From contig JAGBRZ010000215.1 in assembly GCA_017632155.1 (NCBI GenBank), forward strand, positions 1 to 64,000: 64,000 nt of DNA. The letters run 5' to 3'. This DNA comes from Clostridia bacterium (GTDB lineage Bacteria; Bacillota_A; Clostridia; Oscillospirales; CAG-272). The notes under the pieces are model-generated. The model made no database searches. It saw nothing but the letters and a program-made list of their open reading frames with translations, and was not told the DNA's origin. The position numbers and the translations under genes were made by a program. This document shows, piece by piece, positions 1-6,706 of the stretch (position 1 is its first letter; every line of letters begins with the position of its first letter).

Positions 1-351
1 ACCCGAAAGAGAAAAGGGGAAAAAGAGCTTTGTTTCCGCTTTGCCTTGCGTCCGGCATGAAAGCCCATGCGCCCGCCGTCCCGCCGCGTTTGCCCCGGTC
101 AAGCCGTCGTTATCCATATAACCACGGCACGAAAGCGCCCGCCCCCGGTTTTGGAATCGAAAGGGGAAGCCCAGGACAGGAAACGCTCGCGGCAGCCCCA
201 CCCATCCGCCTATTTCATTTCCTCTCCCATACCGCCCACAATGCGCCAGGATCACGTTTTGATTTTACAAAGCACGGATATGGCTGTGCGGCAAAGGTGT
301 CGCGTAAGATGCGGGAGAAAGCGTCGTAAGGGGAAATTCATGTTGCGGGTA
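1..351. other. Stretch without recognisable gene
   Basis: GC-rich sequence before the tRNA cluster. Short open frames exist but none has a good ribosome site, a family resemblance or a partner gene. I see nothing supportable except the promoter-like element that follows it. Confidence 0.5.
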
Positions 352-381
352 TTGACAAAGTTGCATAAGGTGTGGTAGGGT
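352..381 (+). promoter_or_regulatory. Candidate promoter of the tRNA cluster
   Basis: A perfect TTGACA (352-357) is followed after 18 nt by TAGGGT (376-381), which is preceded by TG at the extended -10 position. No coding gene follows, so it would transcribe the tRNA cluster. The -10 is weak, so this is a candidate only. Confidence 0.4.
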
Positions 382-664
382 ATGTATGTCATTAATGGGA
401 TGCGGTGACATCTTCATGACGGATGCTCCTTTCTTCTGGGGTTGGCGGGAAGATGGTAGTGGTCGAGCGGCTGCCTGACCCGGACGGCATTGTGACCGAG
501 TATCCGAGTCATAGTTTAACGGTTAAAAACATTCTGCTGATCCAACTGGCAATCGGGGCGGTATTCCCAAAATGTGCGCTGTCGCTTGCGCGACGATAGA
601 GTGGTGTCACGAAATCCGCGAGACTTAAAGTGCTGTGTGAGGATCGAGCCGCCACCGTTTTTAA
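382..664 (+). other. tRNA-like debris, no intact gene
   Basis: Contains D-arm-like sequence (GTTTAACGGTTAAAAAC near 515-530) and class-II-like D-arm sequence near 460, but I could not pair an acceptor or a T arm with them. It may hold degenerate or heavily interrupted tRNAs. No protein gene is supported. Confidence 0.3.
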
Positions 665-738
665 GCCGGGTGAGTTTGGTGACGCCGGTGGGAGTGTCAA
701 TACCCACTGGGAGCGGGGTTCGATTCCCTGACCTGGTA
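665..738 (+). tRNA. tRNA-like gene, possibly Asp(GTC), irregular
   Basis: Acceptor strands GCCGGGT and ACCTGGT pair over 7 bp with wobbles. The T arm is CGGGG-TTCGATT-CCCTG. The anticodon stem GTGGG/CCCAC encloses 10 nt instead of 7, with GTC in a plausible anticodon setting. Total length is normal at 74 nt, but the D arm does not fold well and CCA is not encoded directly. It could be a degenerate tRNA-Asp or a non-standard tRNA. Confidence 0.4.
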
Positions 739-749
739 GGCCATTCAAG

Positions 750-843
750 TGTGCGGTGGTGGAATAGGTAGACACAGGGCCTGTCATTTGGCCATGCTTG
801 CAAACAGGGTAAGGCTGCGGGGTGCGAATCCTCGCCCGCACAA
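750..843 (+). tRNA. Class-II-like (Leu-type) tRNA, irregular anticodon arm
   Basis: Acceptor TGTGCGG/CCGCACA pairs perfectly. The D arm (GTG..CAC with GGTAGA in the loop) resembles tRNA-Leu, and the T arm has loop TGCGAAT. The centre is about 10 nt longer than expected. Either CCTGT/ACAGG encloses 19 nt, ending in a canonical-looking CTTGCAA, or GGCC/GGCC encloses 8 nt. Isotype is unresolved. Confidence 0.4.
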
Positions 844-1084
844 AAAGCATTGCGGCGTATATCTTCGGAGTACGCCTGAAACTATGGACGGGGAGTTTAT
901 CTGCGCGGCCACCGTGCTTTCAACCGTCCGATTTTACAGATGTTTACCTTACGCCGAAGTAATTGACGCAAACCAGTAGGCGTAAGCTGGACATAGCAAC
1001 CGGAGCTGGCAAAGGCCGATTCCGGGTGAGCATGGGGCTACGGGGAACGCTCAGAAACCATGCAAGAAATAAGAGCGCCGGAGG
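844..1084 (+). other. Hairpin-rich non-coding stretch
   Basis: Contains several inverted repeats, for example GGCGTA/TACGCC around a TTCG loop near 853-873 and an 8-bp CTTACGCC/GGCGTAAG pair near 949-985. No protein gene or complete cloverleaf was found. Confidence 0.35.
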
Positions 1085-1126
1085 GTGTGACTCCTGACCA
1101 CACGACTATACGGGTGCAATTCCCGT
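1085..1126 (+). tRNA. tRNA fragment with Arg(CCT)-like anticodon arm
   Basis: The anticodon arm GTGTGA-CTCCTGA-CCACAC (A.C mismatch at the loop) is followed by a variable region and a clean T arm, ACGGG-TGCAATT-CCCGT. No acceptor 5' strand or D arm could be paired upstream. This looks like a degenerate or otherwise non-standard tRNA. Confidence 0.3.
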
Positions 1127-1200
1127 ATCAAGGGGCTTAAAGGTATGGCCCTACATGGGCGAAGCGTTTTGACCTTGTAAATCACTCGAAACGAATCCGA

Positions 1201-1273
1201 GCCGTGGTAGCACAGGTGGTGAGTGCGGCTCCCTTCTAAGGAGCATACGCGGGTTCGATTCCCGTCCATGGTT
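1201..1273 (+). tRNA. tRNA-Arg(TCT)
   Basis: Full cloverleaf: acceptor GCCGTGG/CCATGGT with wobbles, D stem GCAC/GTGC, anticodon stem GCTCC/GGAGC with loop CTTCTAA, T arm GCGGG-TTCGATT-CCCGT, discriminator T. CCA is not encoded. It would read AGA/AGG codons, which are often limiting in GC-rich hosts. Confidence 0.85.
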
Positions 1274-1453
1274 GATGATCCTGCGCAGGGATTTGTTCGG
1301 AGAGTCGGATGCCTAAGTCCGGCCTGCGGAGTCAGTGTTCGCTCCGCCGTAGCCCATCCGTGAATCGGGGTGAAATTAAATGGGCGCAAAAACATAAACA
1401 GAGGAGCGGGGAGTTTGCACCTATAGAAAGGTGATTTACAGCCGCCATTTTAT

Positions 1454-1568
1454 ACCACGGTCGTACAATGGCAGTACGGCATTGAAGCGCGAGAAGGTGC
1501 GCGGCGGAGAGAGATCCGCAAGCGGCTGATAAGATGCAATGGCAGTTCGATTCTGCCCCGTGGTTCCA
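1454..1568 (+). tRNA. tRNA-Ile(GAT) interrupted by 42 nt in the anticodon loop
   Basis: Acceptor ACCACGG/CCGTGGT is perfect. D stem is GTAC/GTAC, anticodon stem GCATT (1479-1483) with GATGC (1533-1537), T arm GGCAG-TTCGATT-CTGCC, discriminator T and encoded CCA. The space between the anticodon-stem strands is 49 nt rather than 7. Its last seven bases, CTGATAA (1526-1532), form a normal Ile(GAT) loop, leaving 1484-1525 as a 42-nt insert. The insert folds into two hairpins, GCGC..GCGC and GCGGA-GAGAGA-TCCGC. Everything outside the insert is intact, so decay is unlikely. Whether the RNA is spliced is unknown. Confidence 0.75.
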
Positions 1569-1615
1569 GTCCCGTGCGCCTACCAGATTGGTCGGGAAAT
1601 AAAACGGCGCTATAT

Positions 1616-1707
1616 GCCGTCATAGCTCAAAGGCAGAGCATGGGTGTATGAAGGGCCGTGTCCCTGAATGCACCCCACTGATGCCGGTTCGATTCCGGCT
1701 GGCGGTA
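1616..1707 (+). tRNA. tRNA-like gene with extended anticodon arm
   Basis: Acceptor GCCGTCA/TGGCGGT, D stem GCTC/GAGC and T arm GCCGG-TTCGATT-CCGGC are intact; CCA is not encoded. The anticodon region from 1641 to 1677 is a long hairpin. An outer helix GGGTGTAT/ATGCACCC leads to tandem GA/GA, then AGGG/CCCT closed by CCGTGT. A GAA triplet sits in a T33-like setting, but a Phe assignment would be a guess. Confidence 0.5.
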
Positions 1708-1713
1708 CAATAT

Positions 1714-1828
1714 GCTGATGTAGTTCAGTAGTAGAACAGTGGCGAAGAAGGTGGCGGTTGAAAGACCGTTAGAGGGACACCCGTAACCACGCCGCAGGGG
1801 GATGGTGCAAATCCATCCATCAGCACCA
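1714..1828 (+). tRNA. tRNA gene with 47-nt anticodon loop region, isotype unresolved
   Basis: Acceptor GCTGATG/CATCAGC is perfect, D stem GTTC/GAAC is perfect, T arm is GATGG-TGCAAAT-CCATC, and discriminator A plus CCA are encoded. GTGGC (1739-1743) pairs with GCCGC (1791-1795) and a normal 5-nt variable region follows. Between those strands lie 47 nt instead of 7. The insert starts GAAG, as in the Ile gene, and contains CGGT-TGAAAG-ACCG and GGG-ACA-CCC hairpins. No unambiguous anticodon can be named. Confidence 0.6.
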
Positions 1829-1838
1829 ATTCTCCGTG

Positions 1839-1920
1839 GACGCCACGCCCCGGTGGGTGGACGTAATGAGCAAGGGGTTCGATTCCCCCTGGTGTCTGGG
1901 TTCGACTCCCGGACGCGCCT
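1839..1920 (+). tRNA. Compressed tRNA-like element with two consecutive T arms
   Basis: Two T-arm motifs lie 27 nt apart: AGGGG-TTCGATT-CCCCC (1872-1889) and CTGGG-TTCGACT-CCCGG (1896-1912). GACGCCA (1839-1845) can pair with TGGTGTC (1890-1896), giving a 59-nt element with too little room for both D and anticodon arms. The second T arm has no clear 5' acceptor partner. It may be a fusion or remnant of two tRNAs. Confidence 0.3.
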
Positions 1921-2070
1921 GGTGGCAAGAAAGTACGCAGCGGAAAGTCGGATGGGGTAGGAAGTCCTGAACGATCCCCCTCAAGCCGCGATGCTGTAAT
2001 TGCGTGTGTGGTCAGCTCACAAAAGCGCGGTGTGGATATGACCCGTGGGAACTACGACAGTGCCGACTAT
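1921..2070 (+). other. Non-coding spacer in the tRNA cluster
   Basis: No complete cloverleaf or gene was recognised. It contains a GAAG/GCGG-rich segment that loosely resembles the inserts in the two interrupted tRNAs upstream. Confidence 0.3.
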
Positions 2071-2146
2071 GGTTCCGTAGCTCAGTTGGTAGAGCGTCTG
2101 GCTGTTAACCAGAATGTCAAAGGTTCAAGTCCTTTCGGGATCGCCA
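2071..2146 (+). tRNA. tRNA-Asn(GTT)
   Basis: Canonical cloverleaf: acceptor GGTTCCG/CGGGATC, D stem GCTC/GAGC, anticodon stem TCTGG/CCAGA with loop CTGTTAA, T arm AAAGG-TTCAAGT-CCTTT, discriminator G and encoded CCA. It has no insertion, in contrast to the Ile gene 500 bp upstream. Confidence 0.92.
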
Positions 2147-2393
2147 GCGGCGCATTTCTTTACGCTTTTCTTGTTCGGGCCGTGACGTGAAAGAGAAAGC
2201 GCAGGGCCATGCCTGCGAAACATGGAGCGCCGCCAACCGGGCGCTATAAATTCGTGGAGTAGTATGCTGGACGGTGCACACCATCCGTGAAAGCCGGACG
2301 GAATCTGAAACCGATAGATGCCGCCATAGTAGCCAGTGCGGGGTATCGGGTGGATAAGCGGCAAATCAGTGAAGCCACCACCGCACACAATAC

Positions 2394-2481
2394 GCTTGCG
2401 TACAGTAACGGTAACTGCCCGGTCTTGAAAACCGAGAGAGGATGAAAGTCCTTGGGGGTTCAAATCCTCCCGCAAGCGCCA
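2394..2481 (+). tRNA. tRNA-Ser(TGA)
   Basis: Class II tRNA: acceptor GCTTGCG/CGCAAGC, D stem CAG/CTG, anticodon loop CTTGAAA on CCGGT/ACCGA, long variable arm AGGA-TGAAAG-TCCT, T arm GGGGG-TTCAAAT-CCTCC, discriminator G and encoded CCA. Confidence 0.9.
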
Positions 2482-2583
2482 GGGGTATGAGTTGCTTTTG
2501 CATCCCGTTCTAACAGTCCCCGAAAAATTGGGAGAAACGGGACGGCAGTTTTCAGTCTGGCGATAAACAAAACTGAACAATAT

Positions 2584-2671
2584 GCAACGCGGCTCGGACG
2601 GTAAGAGGTCGGTTTGCTAAACCGAAGCCGGATGAAAGTCCGAAAAGGTTCGACTCCTTTGCGTTGCGCCA
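2584..2671 (+). tRNA. tRNA-Ser(GCT)
   Basis: Class II tRNA: acceptor GCAACGC/GCGTTGC, anticodon stem TCGGT/ACCGA with loop TTGCTAA, long variable arm CGGA-TGAAAG-TCCG, T arm AAAGG-TTCGACT-CCTTT, discriminator G and CCA encoded. Last recognisable tRNA of the cluster. Confidence 0.92.
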
Positions 2672-2721
2672 TCCGCTCAGTTCTTCATCCTTCATGGGTG
2701 CTGCTTCCTTCTTTTTTTGGG

Positions 2722-2751
2722 GAACGCTCATCGCTTCGGCGGTGGGCGTTC
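2722..2751 (+). terminator. TTCG-loop hairpin after the tRNA cluster
   Basis: A 13-bp stem, GAACGCTCATCGC with GCGGTGGGCGTTC, is closed by a TTCG tetraloop. The following T-tract is weak (TTCCTATTT). It sits just past the last tRNA and probably ends or processes the cluster transcript. Confidence 0.5.
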
Positions 2752-2873
2752 TTCCTATTTACAAATACGCACTGGCGTGGTATATTGCTGGTGATACCTG
2801 CGGGTTCGTGGTGGTTCCCGCATGGTGTTCCTTTCTATGTTACGGTGGAGTTTTATTTTTTTCTCCATCGGGG

Positions 2874-2901
2874 AGGCGCTCGCCACTACGGTGGCGGGCG
2901 T
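2874..2901 (+). terminator. Second GC-rich tetraloop hairpin
   Basis: GGCGCTCGCCAC and GTGGCGGGCGTC pair around a TACG tetraloop, with TTTCGC after it. Its sequence layout parallels the TTCG hairpin about 150 bp upstream, as if duplicated and then compensated. Confidence 0.4.
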
Positions 2902-3016
2902 CTTTCGCTTTATGGGCGGGTAGCGATCGGCTTATCGGCAGCATGGCGTCAGGTACACGGCGGCAGATCCTTCGCTTTTTACCGATGTGTACAAATGAAT
3001 AAGAAAAATATAAAAG
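2902..3016. other. Non-coding gap
   Basis: Short open frames only, none with a convincing ribosome site. Nothing recognisable. Confidence 0.4.
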
Positions 3017-3066
3017 AAAAAAGCCAGCGCACACGGATATATTTCCGCAAGGCGCTGGCTTTCTTC
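3017..3066. terminator. Bidirectional terminator
   Basis: AAAAAGCCAGCGC pairs with GCGCTGGCTTTCTT around a CGGA..TCCG inner hairpin, with A-rich and T-rich flanks on opposite sides. Strong intrinsic terminator geometry. Confidence 0.7.
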
Positions 3067-3303
3067 CGTACTAACCCCGCGCAGGATCTTAGCGCAAAAG
3101 TAAGGCTTATCCGAAGTCAACTTTATTTTTCCCCAACAGTAACTATAAATTTCCCGATTTCAACTATAAATGTAACTATATTCTCCACGAATTACACTGT
3201 TTCTGCACTTACTGGAGAGAATACGACAATTATACCCCGAAGTATTATACCCCAACGGATATAGCTGTGGTATAAAATATGGGATATATACCATATCAGG
3301 TAT

Positions 3304-3372
3304 AGCCACCCCCACTTGCAGAATCTGAAGGCGAACTTTGGATCTGCATTTAAGGGGGTGGTTTTTATTTTT
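3304..3372 (+). terminator. Intrinsic terminator
   Basis: CCACCCCC (3306-3313) pairs with GGGGGTGG (3354-3361), with an inner GCAGA/TCTGC helix, followed by TTTTTATTTTTT. It insulates the accessory operon from upstream transcription. The AT-rich 3070-3300 stretch before it has no recognisable gene. Confidence 0.7.
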
Positions 3373-3419
3373 TCAGAAAAATACCTCCTTAACGCGAAGT
3401 TTTTATAACCACACTCCGA

Positions 3420-3457
3420 AAACGCTTGACATTCTCCTTATAATCCTTTCGATACGG
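3420..3457 (+). promoter_or_regulatory. Promoter-like element P1 ahead of the methyltransferase operon
   Basis: AACGCTTGACATT is followed by TTATAAT (3438-3444), CGA and ACGG. TTGACA (3426-3431) and TATAAT are both consensus but only 7 nt apart, one helical turn short. The same arrangement recurs on the minus strand at 62638-62678. The functional -10 is uncertain. Confidence 0.5.
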
Positions 3458-3497
3458 AAACCTAAGACCTCATGATTCAGAAAAGGAGTGAAACATC

Positions 3498-5129
3498 ATT
3501 CGACATTTAGGCGACATTACAAAGATAAGCGGCTACACTGTGCCGATAGTCGATTGCATATTCGGCGGTTCACCGTGCCAAGATCTCAGCGTGGCTGGTC
3601 ATCGTGCGGGAATAAAGCACGAAGAGAAAGGCGACGACGAGACTACGCGCTCCGGCCTCTTTCTGGATCAAATACGGATAGTAAGGGAGATGAGGGACAA
3701 TGACAGGAGAACTGGAAGGACAGGTCGATTTCTGCGACCTCGGTATATGGTCTGGGAAAATGTCACAGGAGCGCTTACCAGCCCCGGAAAAGATCACAAA
3801 GGAGAAGACTTCGCTGTTGTCATCGAAGAAATCATCAAGGTTGCAGAACCGGGAGCCTCTGTGTCTGTGCGTGTCCCGGACGGTGGATGGACAAAATCCG
3901 GGTGCTATTACGCTGACGATGGCTCCTGGAGCATTGCTTGGCGAGTTCACGATGCGCAGTTTTGGGGAGCAACCCAGTATGTTGATGGACGAGTGCTCGT
4001 TCCAGGCACTCCCCAGCGGCGTCGCCGTATCGCGCTTGTCGCAGATTTTGGAGGACTCTCCGCCCCAGAAATACTCTTTGAGCGCAAAGGCTTGTCGTGG
4101 GATTCTGGCGAGAGCCGAGAAACGCGGGAAGAAGCTGCCGGAGGCATTGGAGCAGGCGCTGAAAGCACAGGCCGGTCTTGCGCAATAAGTTTCGAGGAAA
4201 GAGCTGGGAAGCCGGGAGGCGGCAAAGGGCTCCTTATTGAAGAGGATAAGTGTAGCGCACTCCGGTCTTCATATATGCATAAGGTTTACGATGCCAGAGG
4301 CAACGGGGATGGGAATACGGTCTGCACTATCACCGGCGATCACAACGACCGAGTAACTGACTATACGGCCATAGTTTGTTCCGAACCGATTCCATTTGAC
4401 ACCACACAAGTTACATCCCCAGCCAATTATTCCAGCGCGAGACCCGGAGATCCATGCCACCCCCTTGCTACCACAGCTCATCCGCCTGCTATTGCTTTCA
4501 AACAGGGGAACAGTTCCAAAAGTTATGGGATTGGTGTACAGGAAGAAATATCTCCAACGCTTGTCTCGTCTGAAAGCGGAACAAACATGGTTCCTGCCGT
4601 CTGCGTAGGCAACGGCCAGCTCAATCAGATCTCCATGCAGGAAACGGCGAACACACTGGATGCCATGCACGATGCGCAGGCTGTACTTGTGCCTGATGTT
4701 GCACACGCCTTAAAAAACAAAGCCAACTGCGATTTCCGTGAGGACAGCGAGACGTATGTGAAACAGCCGCATAGTATGGTTCGCCGCCTCACCCCAACTG
4801 AGTGCGGCAGGCTGCAGGGGCTTCCTGACGGGTGGACAGACATCGGCCCGTGGTATGACGAAGCGGGTAAAAAGCATCAAGACTCTGACACCGCGAAGTA
4901 TAGGGCCTACGGCAACTCTATGTGCAAGCCATTCTGGTTCTGGCTCATACGTAGGATCAGCGCCATGTATGAGCGTCCGGCAACACTCGGTAGCCTGTTT
5001 GATGGGCTGGGCGTCGTACCGCTGTGCTGGGAACAGTGCAACGGAGTTGGGTCTGCGGTGTGGGCCAGCGAGATTGACCAATTCTGCGTGAACGTGACGA
5101 AGAAACATTTCCCGGAGGAGCAGATATGA
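3498..5129 (+). CDS. C5-cytosine DNA methyltransferase, circularly permuted
   Basis: Methylates cytosine C5 in DNA, probably as an orphan phage enzyme, since no restriction partner is nearby. Motif order is permuted. The frame opens with the usual mid-protein segment HLGDITKISG, then motif IV GSPCQDLS (nucleophile Cys), motif VI ENVTGAL, motif VIII TPQRRRRIALV, a target-recognition region, motif IX LTPTECGRLQG and motif X YRAYGNSMCKPF. Only then comes the SAM-binding motif I LGSLFDGLG with WASEID, ending KKHFPEEQI. The break falls exactly where ordinary relatives read FPE-KHLGDIT. Conserved sequence begins before the first standard start, GTG 3540. AAGGAG at 3483-3488 is best placed for ATC 3495 or ATT 3498, so an unusual start is likely. 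Confidence 0.85.
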   Translation: MRHLGDITKISGYTVPIVDCIFGGSPCQDLSVAGHRAGIKHEEKGDDETTRSGLFLDQIRIVREMRDNDRRTGRTGRFLRPRYMVWENVTGALTSPGKDHKGEDFAVVIEEIIKVAEPGASVSVRVPDGGWTKSGCYYADDGSWSIAWRVHDAQFWGATQYVDGRVLVPGTPQRRRRIALVADFGGLSAPEILFERKGLSWDSGESRETREEAAGGIGAGAESTGRSCAISFEERAGKPGGGKGLLIEEDKCSALRSSYMHKVYDARGNGDGNTVCTITGDHNDRVTDYTAIVCSEPIPFDTTQVTSPANYSSARPGDPCHPLATTAHPPAIAFKQGNSSKSYGIGVQEEISPTLVSSESGTNMVPAVCVGNGQLNQISMQETANTLDAMHDAQAVLVPDVAHALKNKANCDFREDSETYVKQPHSMVRRLTPTECGRLQGLPDGWTDIGPWYDEAGKKHQDSDTAKYRAYGNSMCKPFWFWLIRRISAMYERPATLGSLFDGLGVVPLCWEQCNGVGSAVWASEIDQFCVNVTKKHFPEEQI

Positions 5130-5287
5130 AAAAGGCGCGGAAGTACTATCGTCGGTGCGGTGTATGTGGCAAACGCCATGAACAATCGAAAATGATACGA
5201 GATTATGGTTCCACGAATGGATGGCTTTGTCTGTCGTGCCACATGGAGAAGCACGTCGAGCACTACATGGGGGAAAGCATTTTATGA
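5126..5287 (+). CDS. Small zinc-finger-like protein, 53 aa
   Basis: ATGA overlap with the methyltransferase stop implies translational coupling. The sequence carries CGVCGKRH and CLSCHMEKH, two CxxC pairs with flanking His as in a treble-clef or HNH-like zinc site. Unknown function; possibly a DNA-binding accessory protein. Confidence 0.65.
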   Translation: MKKARKYYRRCGVCGKRHEQSKMIRDYGSTNGWLCLSCHMEKHVEHYMGESIL

Positions 5288-5565
5288 GCGGAATATACAT
5301 TCCATGGATGTCGATGCCGAGAACGTGTGATGACTGCCAAGTGTCGGCGGATTGTCCAAATGACGAACATATTGATGGGTACACAATGCAAGAAAGGCCA
5401 CGGTTTTGCCAGCTCGTCCCCGTCCGGGAGCATGGGGCGTTGATAGATATGGACGAATTGCTTGATAGAGCGTTTGGATGCCTTGGTGAAGAAACATTTC
5501 TTGCTTTTCAGTTTTTGGTGAATGGCTCTGTCACCGTCATTCCGCCCAGCAAGGAGGAAACGTGA
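5284..5565 (+). CDS. Cys-containing phage protein, 93 aa
   Basis: Starts MSGIYIPWMSMPRTCDDC, a type common in Clostridia phage early regions. N-terminal Cys cluster (CDDCQVSADC) and an acidic tail. It overlaps the previous stop as ATGA. Function unknown. Confidence 0.65.
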   Translation: MSGIYIPWMSMPRTCDDCQVSADCPNDEHIDGYTMQERPRFCQLVPVREHGALIDMDELLDRAFGCLGEETFLAFQFLVNGSVTVIPPSKEET

Positions 5566-5723
5566 TCTGGATAATAACAGCCCTCCCGAGGCTGGTTATT
5601 CGGGCGTTCAAAGTATCCCACAAACATAAATACGTTTATTTCGGCACATTTGACGGCGGACTTGCTGGGAGCGTCGGCGAGTGGAAATGCTTATGGTGTG
5701 GCGAGAAGGAGATTTGGTTTTAA
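5562..5723 (+). CDS. Small protein, 53 aa, GTG start
   Basis: The GTG start overlaps the preceding stop, with AAGGAGG upstream. A basic N-terminal part (FKVSHKHKYVYFGTF) is followed by CLWCGE, a possible half zinc knuckle. Unrecognised. Confidence 0.5.
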   Translation: MIWIITALPRLVIRAFKVSHKHKYVYFGTFDGGLAGSVGEWKCLWCGEKEIWF

Positions 5724-5725
5724 GG

Positions 5726-6706
5726 ATGAAAGTCGGTCTTATTGACGTTGATAGCCACAACTTCCCCAACCTTGCCTTAATGCGGATCTCTGCCTACCAC
5801 AAATCCCGTGGAGACGATGTGGATTGGTGGTGGGGGTTGGAACATTACGACGTTGTTTATATGAGCAAGGTCTTCTCTGAAACATACTCTCCCGATATTC
5901 CCGCGCCGCTTAATGCGGACAAGGTAATCATGGGAGGAACCGGATACTGCATTACAAATGATGAAAATGGATTTGAACACTTTGATCGAAGCAAGAACAA
6001 TTCTCTTCCCCCTGAGATTGAAAAGATGTTCCCTGATTACTCCATTTATCCCAAGTATGACTTCGCCGTGGCAATGACAAGCAGAGGATGTCCACGCGGA
6101 TGCGGCTTTTGCCATGTGGTTCCAAAGGAGGGCCGCTGTTCTGTTAAGGTCGCTGACGTTTCAGACTTTTGGTGCGGACAGAAAGAAATCCAAGTCCTCG
6201 ACCCAAACATCACAGCCTGCAAGGATAAACACGATCTTTTCATGCAGTATGCAGACACAGGTGCGGCGGTCGATTTTAACCAGGGACTCGACATTCGGCT
6301 TCTGACCGAAGAAGACCTCAATGATTTATCCAAAATCAAACTGAAAAATATTCATTTCGCGTGGGATAACCCCAAGGATGATCTCGGTAGTAGGTTTGAG
6401 TGGTACGCAGCCCACGCACCGCATAAGCCCAAAGGTAGCTGTGGGACAGTTTATATCCTCACAAATTATGAGAAGTGTTCTGTCGAAGAACACGTGACGA
6501 AAGCTCTATATCGCATCAATATTCTTCGAGACCTGAAATATGATCCATACTTGATGATTTATAACAAACCGTCGGCTCCAAAGGTTTTGCGAGATATGCA
6601 GAGATGGTGTAACGACAAGAGGCTTTTCAAGGCTGTCAAGAGCTTTGATCTTTATAAAAGAAAAGTTGAGTTGCAGGGCCAGACGGGGCTATGGGAGGAC
6701 ATATGA
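5726..6706 (+). CDS. Radical SAM protein
   Basis: Contains SRGCPRGCGFCHVVP around residue 115-130, the CxxxCxxC ligand set for a 4Fe-4S cluster that cleaves S-adenosylmethionine. It is preceded by a B12-binding-like N-terminal segment (MKVGLIDVDSHNFPNLALM), as in B12-radical-SAM proteins, though no cobalamin His motif is evident. Later segments such as DPNITACKD and FNQGLDIRLL fit the TIM barrel. The substrate is unknown. Phage homologues are usually annotated only as radical SAM. The nearby second radical-SAM gene suggests a linked modification step. Confidence 0.8.
   Translation: MKVGLIDVDSHNFPNLALMRISAYHKSRGDDVDWWWGLEHYDVVYMSKVFSETYSPDIPAPLNADKVIMGGTGYCITNDENGFEHFDRSKNNSLPPEIEKMFPDYSIYPKYDFAVAMTSRGCPRGCGFCHVVPKEGRCSVKVADVSDFWCGQKEIQVLDPNITACKDKHDLFMQYADTGAAVDFNQGLDIRLLTEEDLNDLSKIKLKNIHFAWDNPKDDLGSRFEWYAAHAPHKPKGSCGTVYILTNYEKCSVEEHVTKALYRINILRDLKYDPYLMIYNKPSAPKVLRDMQRWCNDKRLFKAVKSFDLYKRKVELQGQTGLWEDI

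Noticed and set aside
30..378. Overlapping open frames at the left end
   Set aside because: No ribosome site, compositionally odd protein sequence and no resemblance to any family.
750..843. tRNA-Sec or suppressor tRNA
   Set aside because: No TCA loop in the correct setting and no 8-bp acceptor/13-bp stack of tRNA-Sec could be established.
509..1395. Open frames on both strands through the tRNA cluster
   Set aside because: They run across tRNA arms and hairpins; coding is not credible.
1484..1525. Group I or group II intron in tRNA-Ile
   Set aside because: 42 nt is far below the size of any self-splicing core and no conserved P/Q/R/S or domain V pairing is visible.
3466..3477. 12-bp match GACCTCATGATT to part of the att core
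   Set aside because: Too short, no tRNA context and no recombinase nearby; probably chance.
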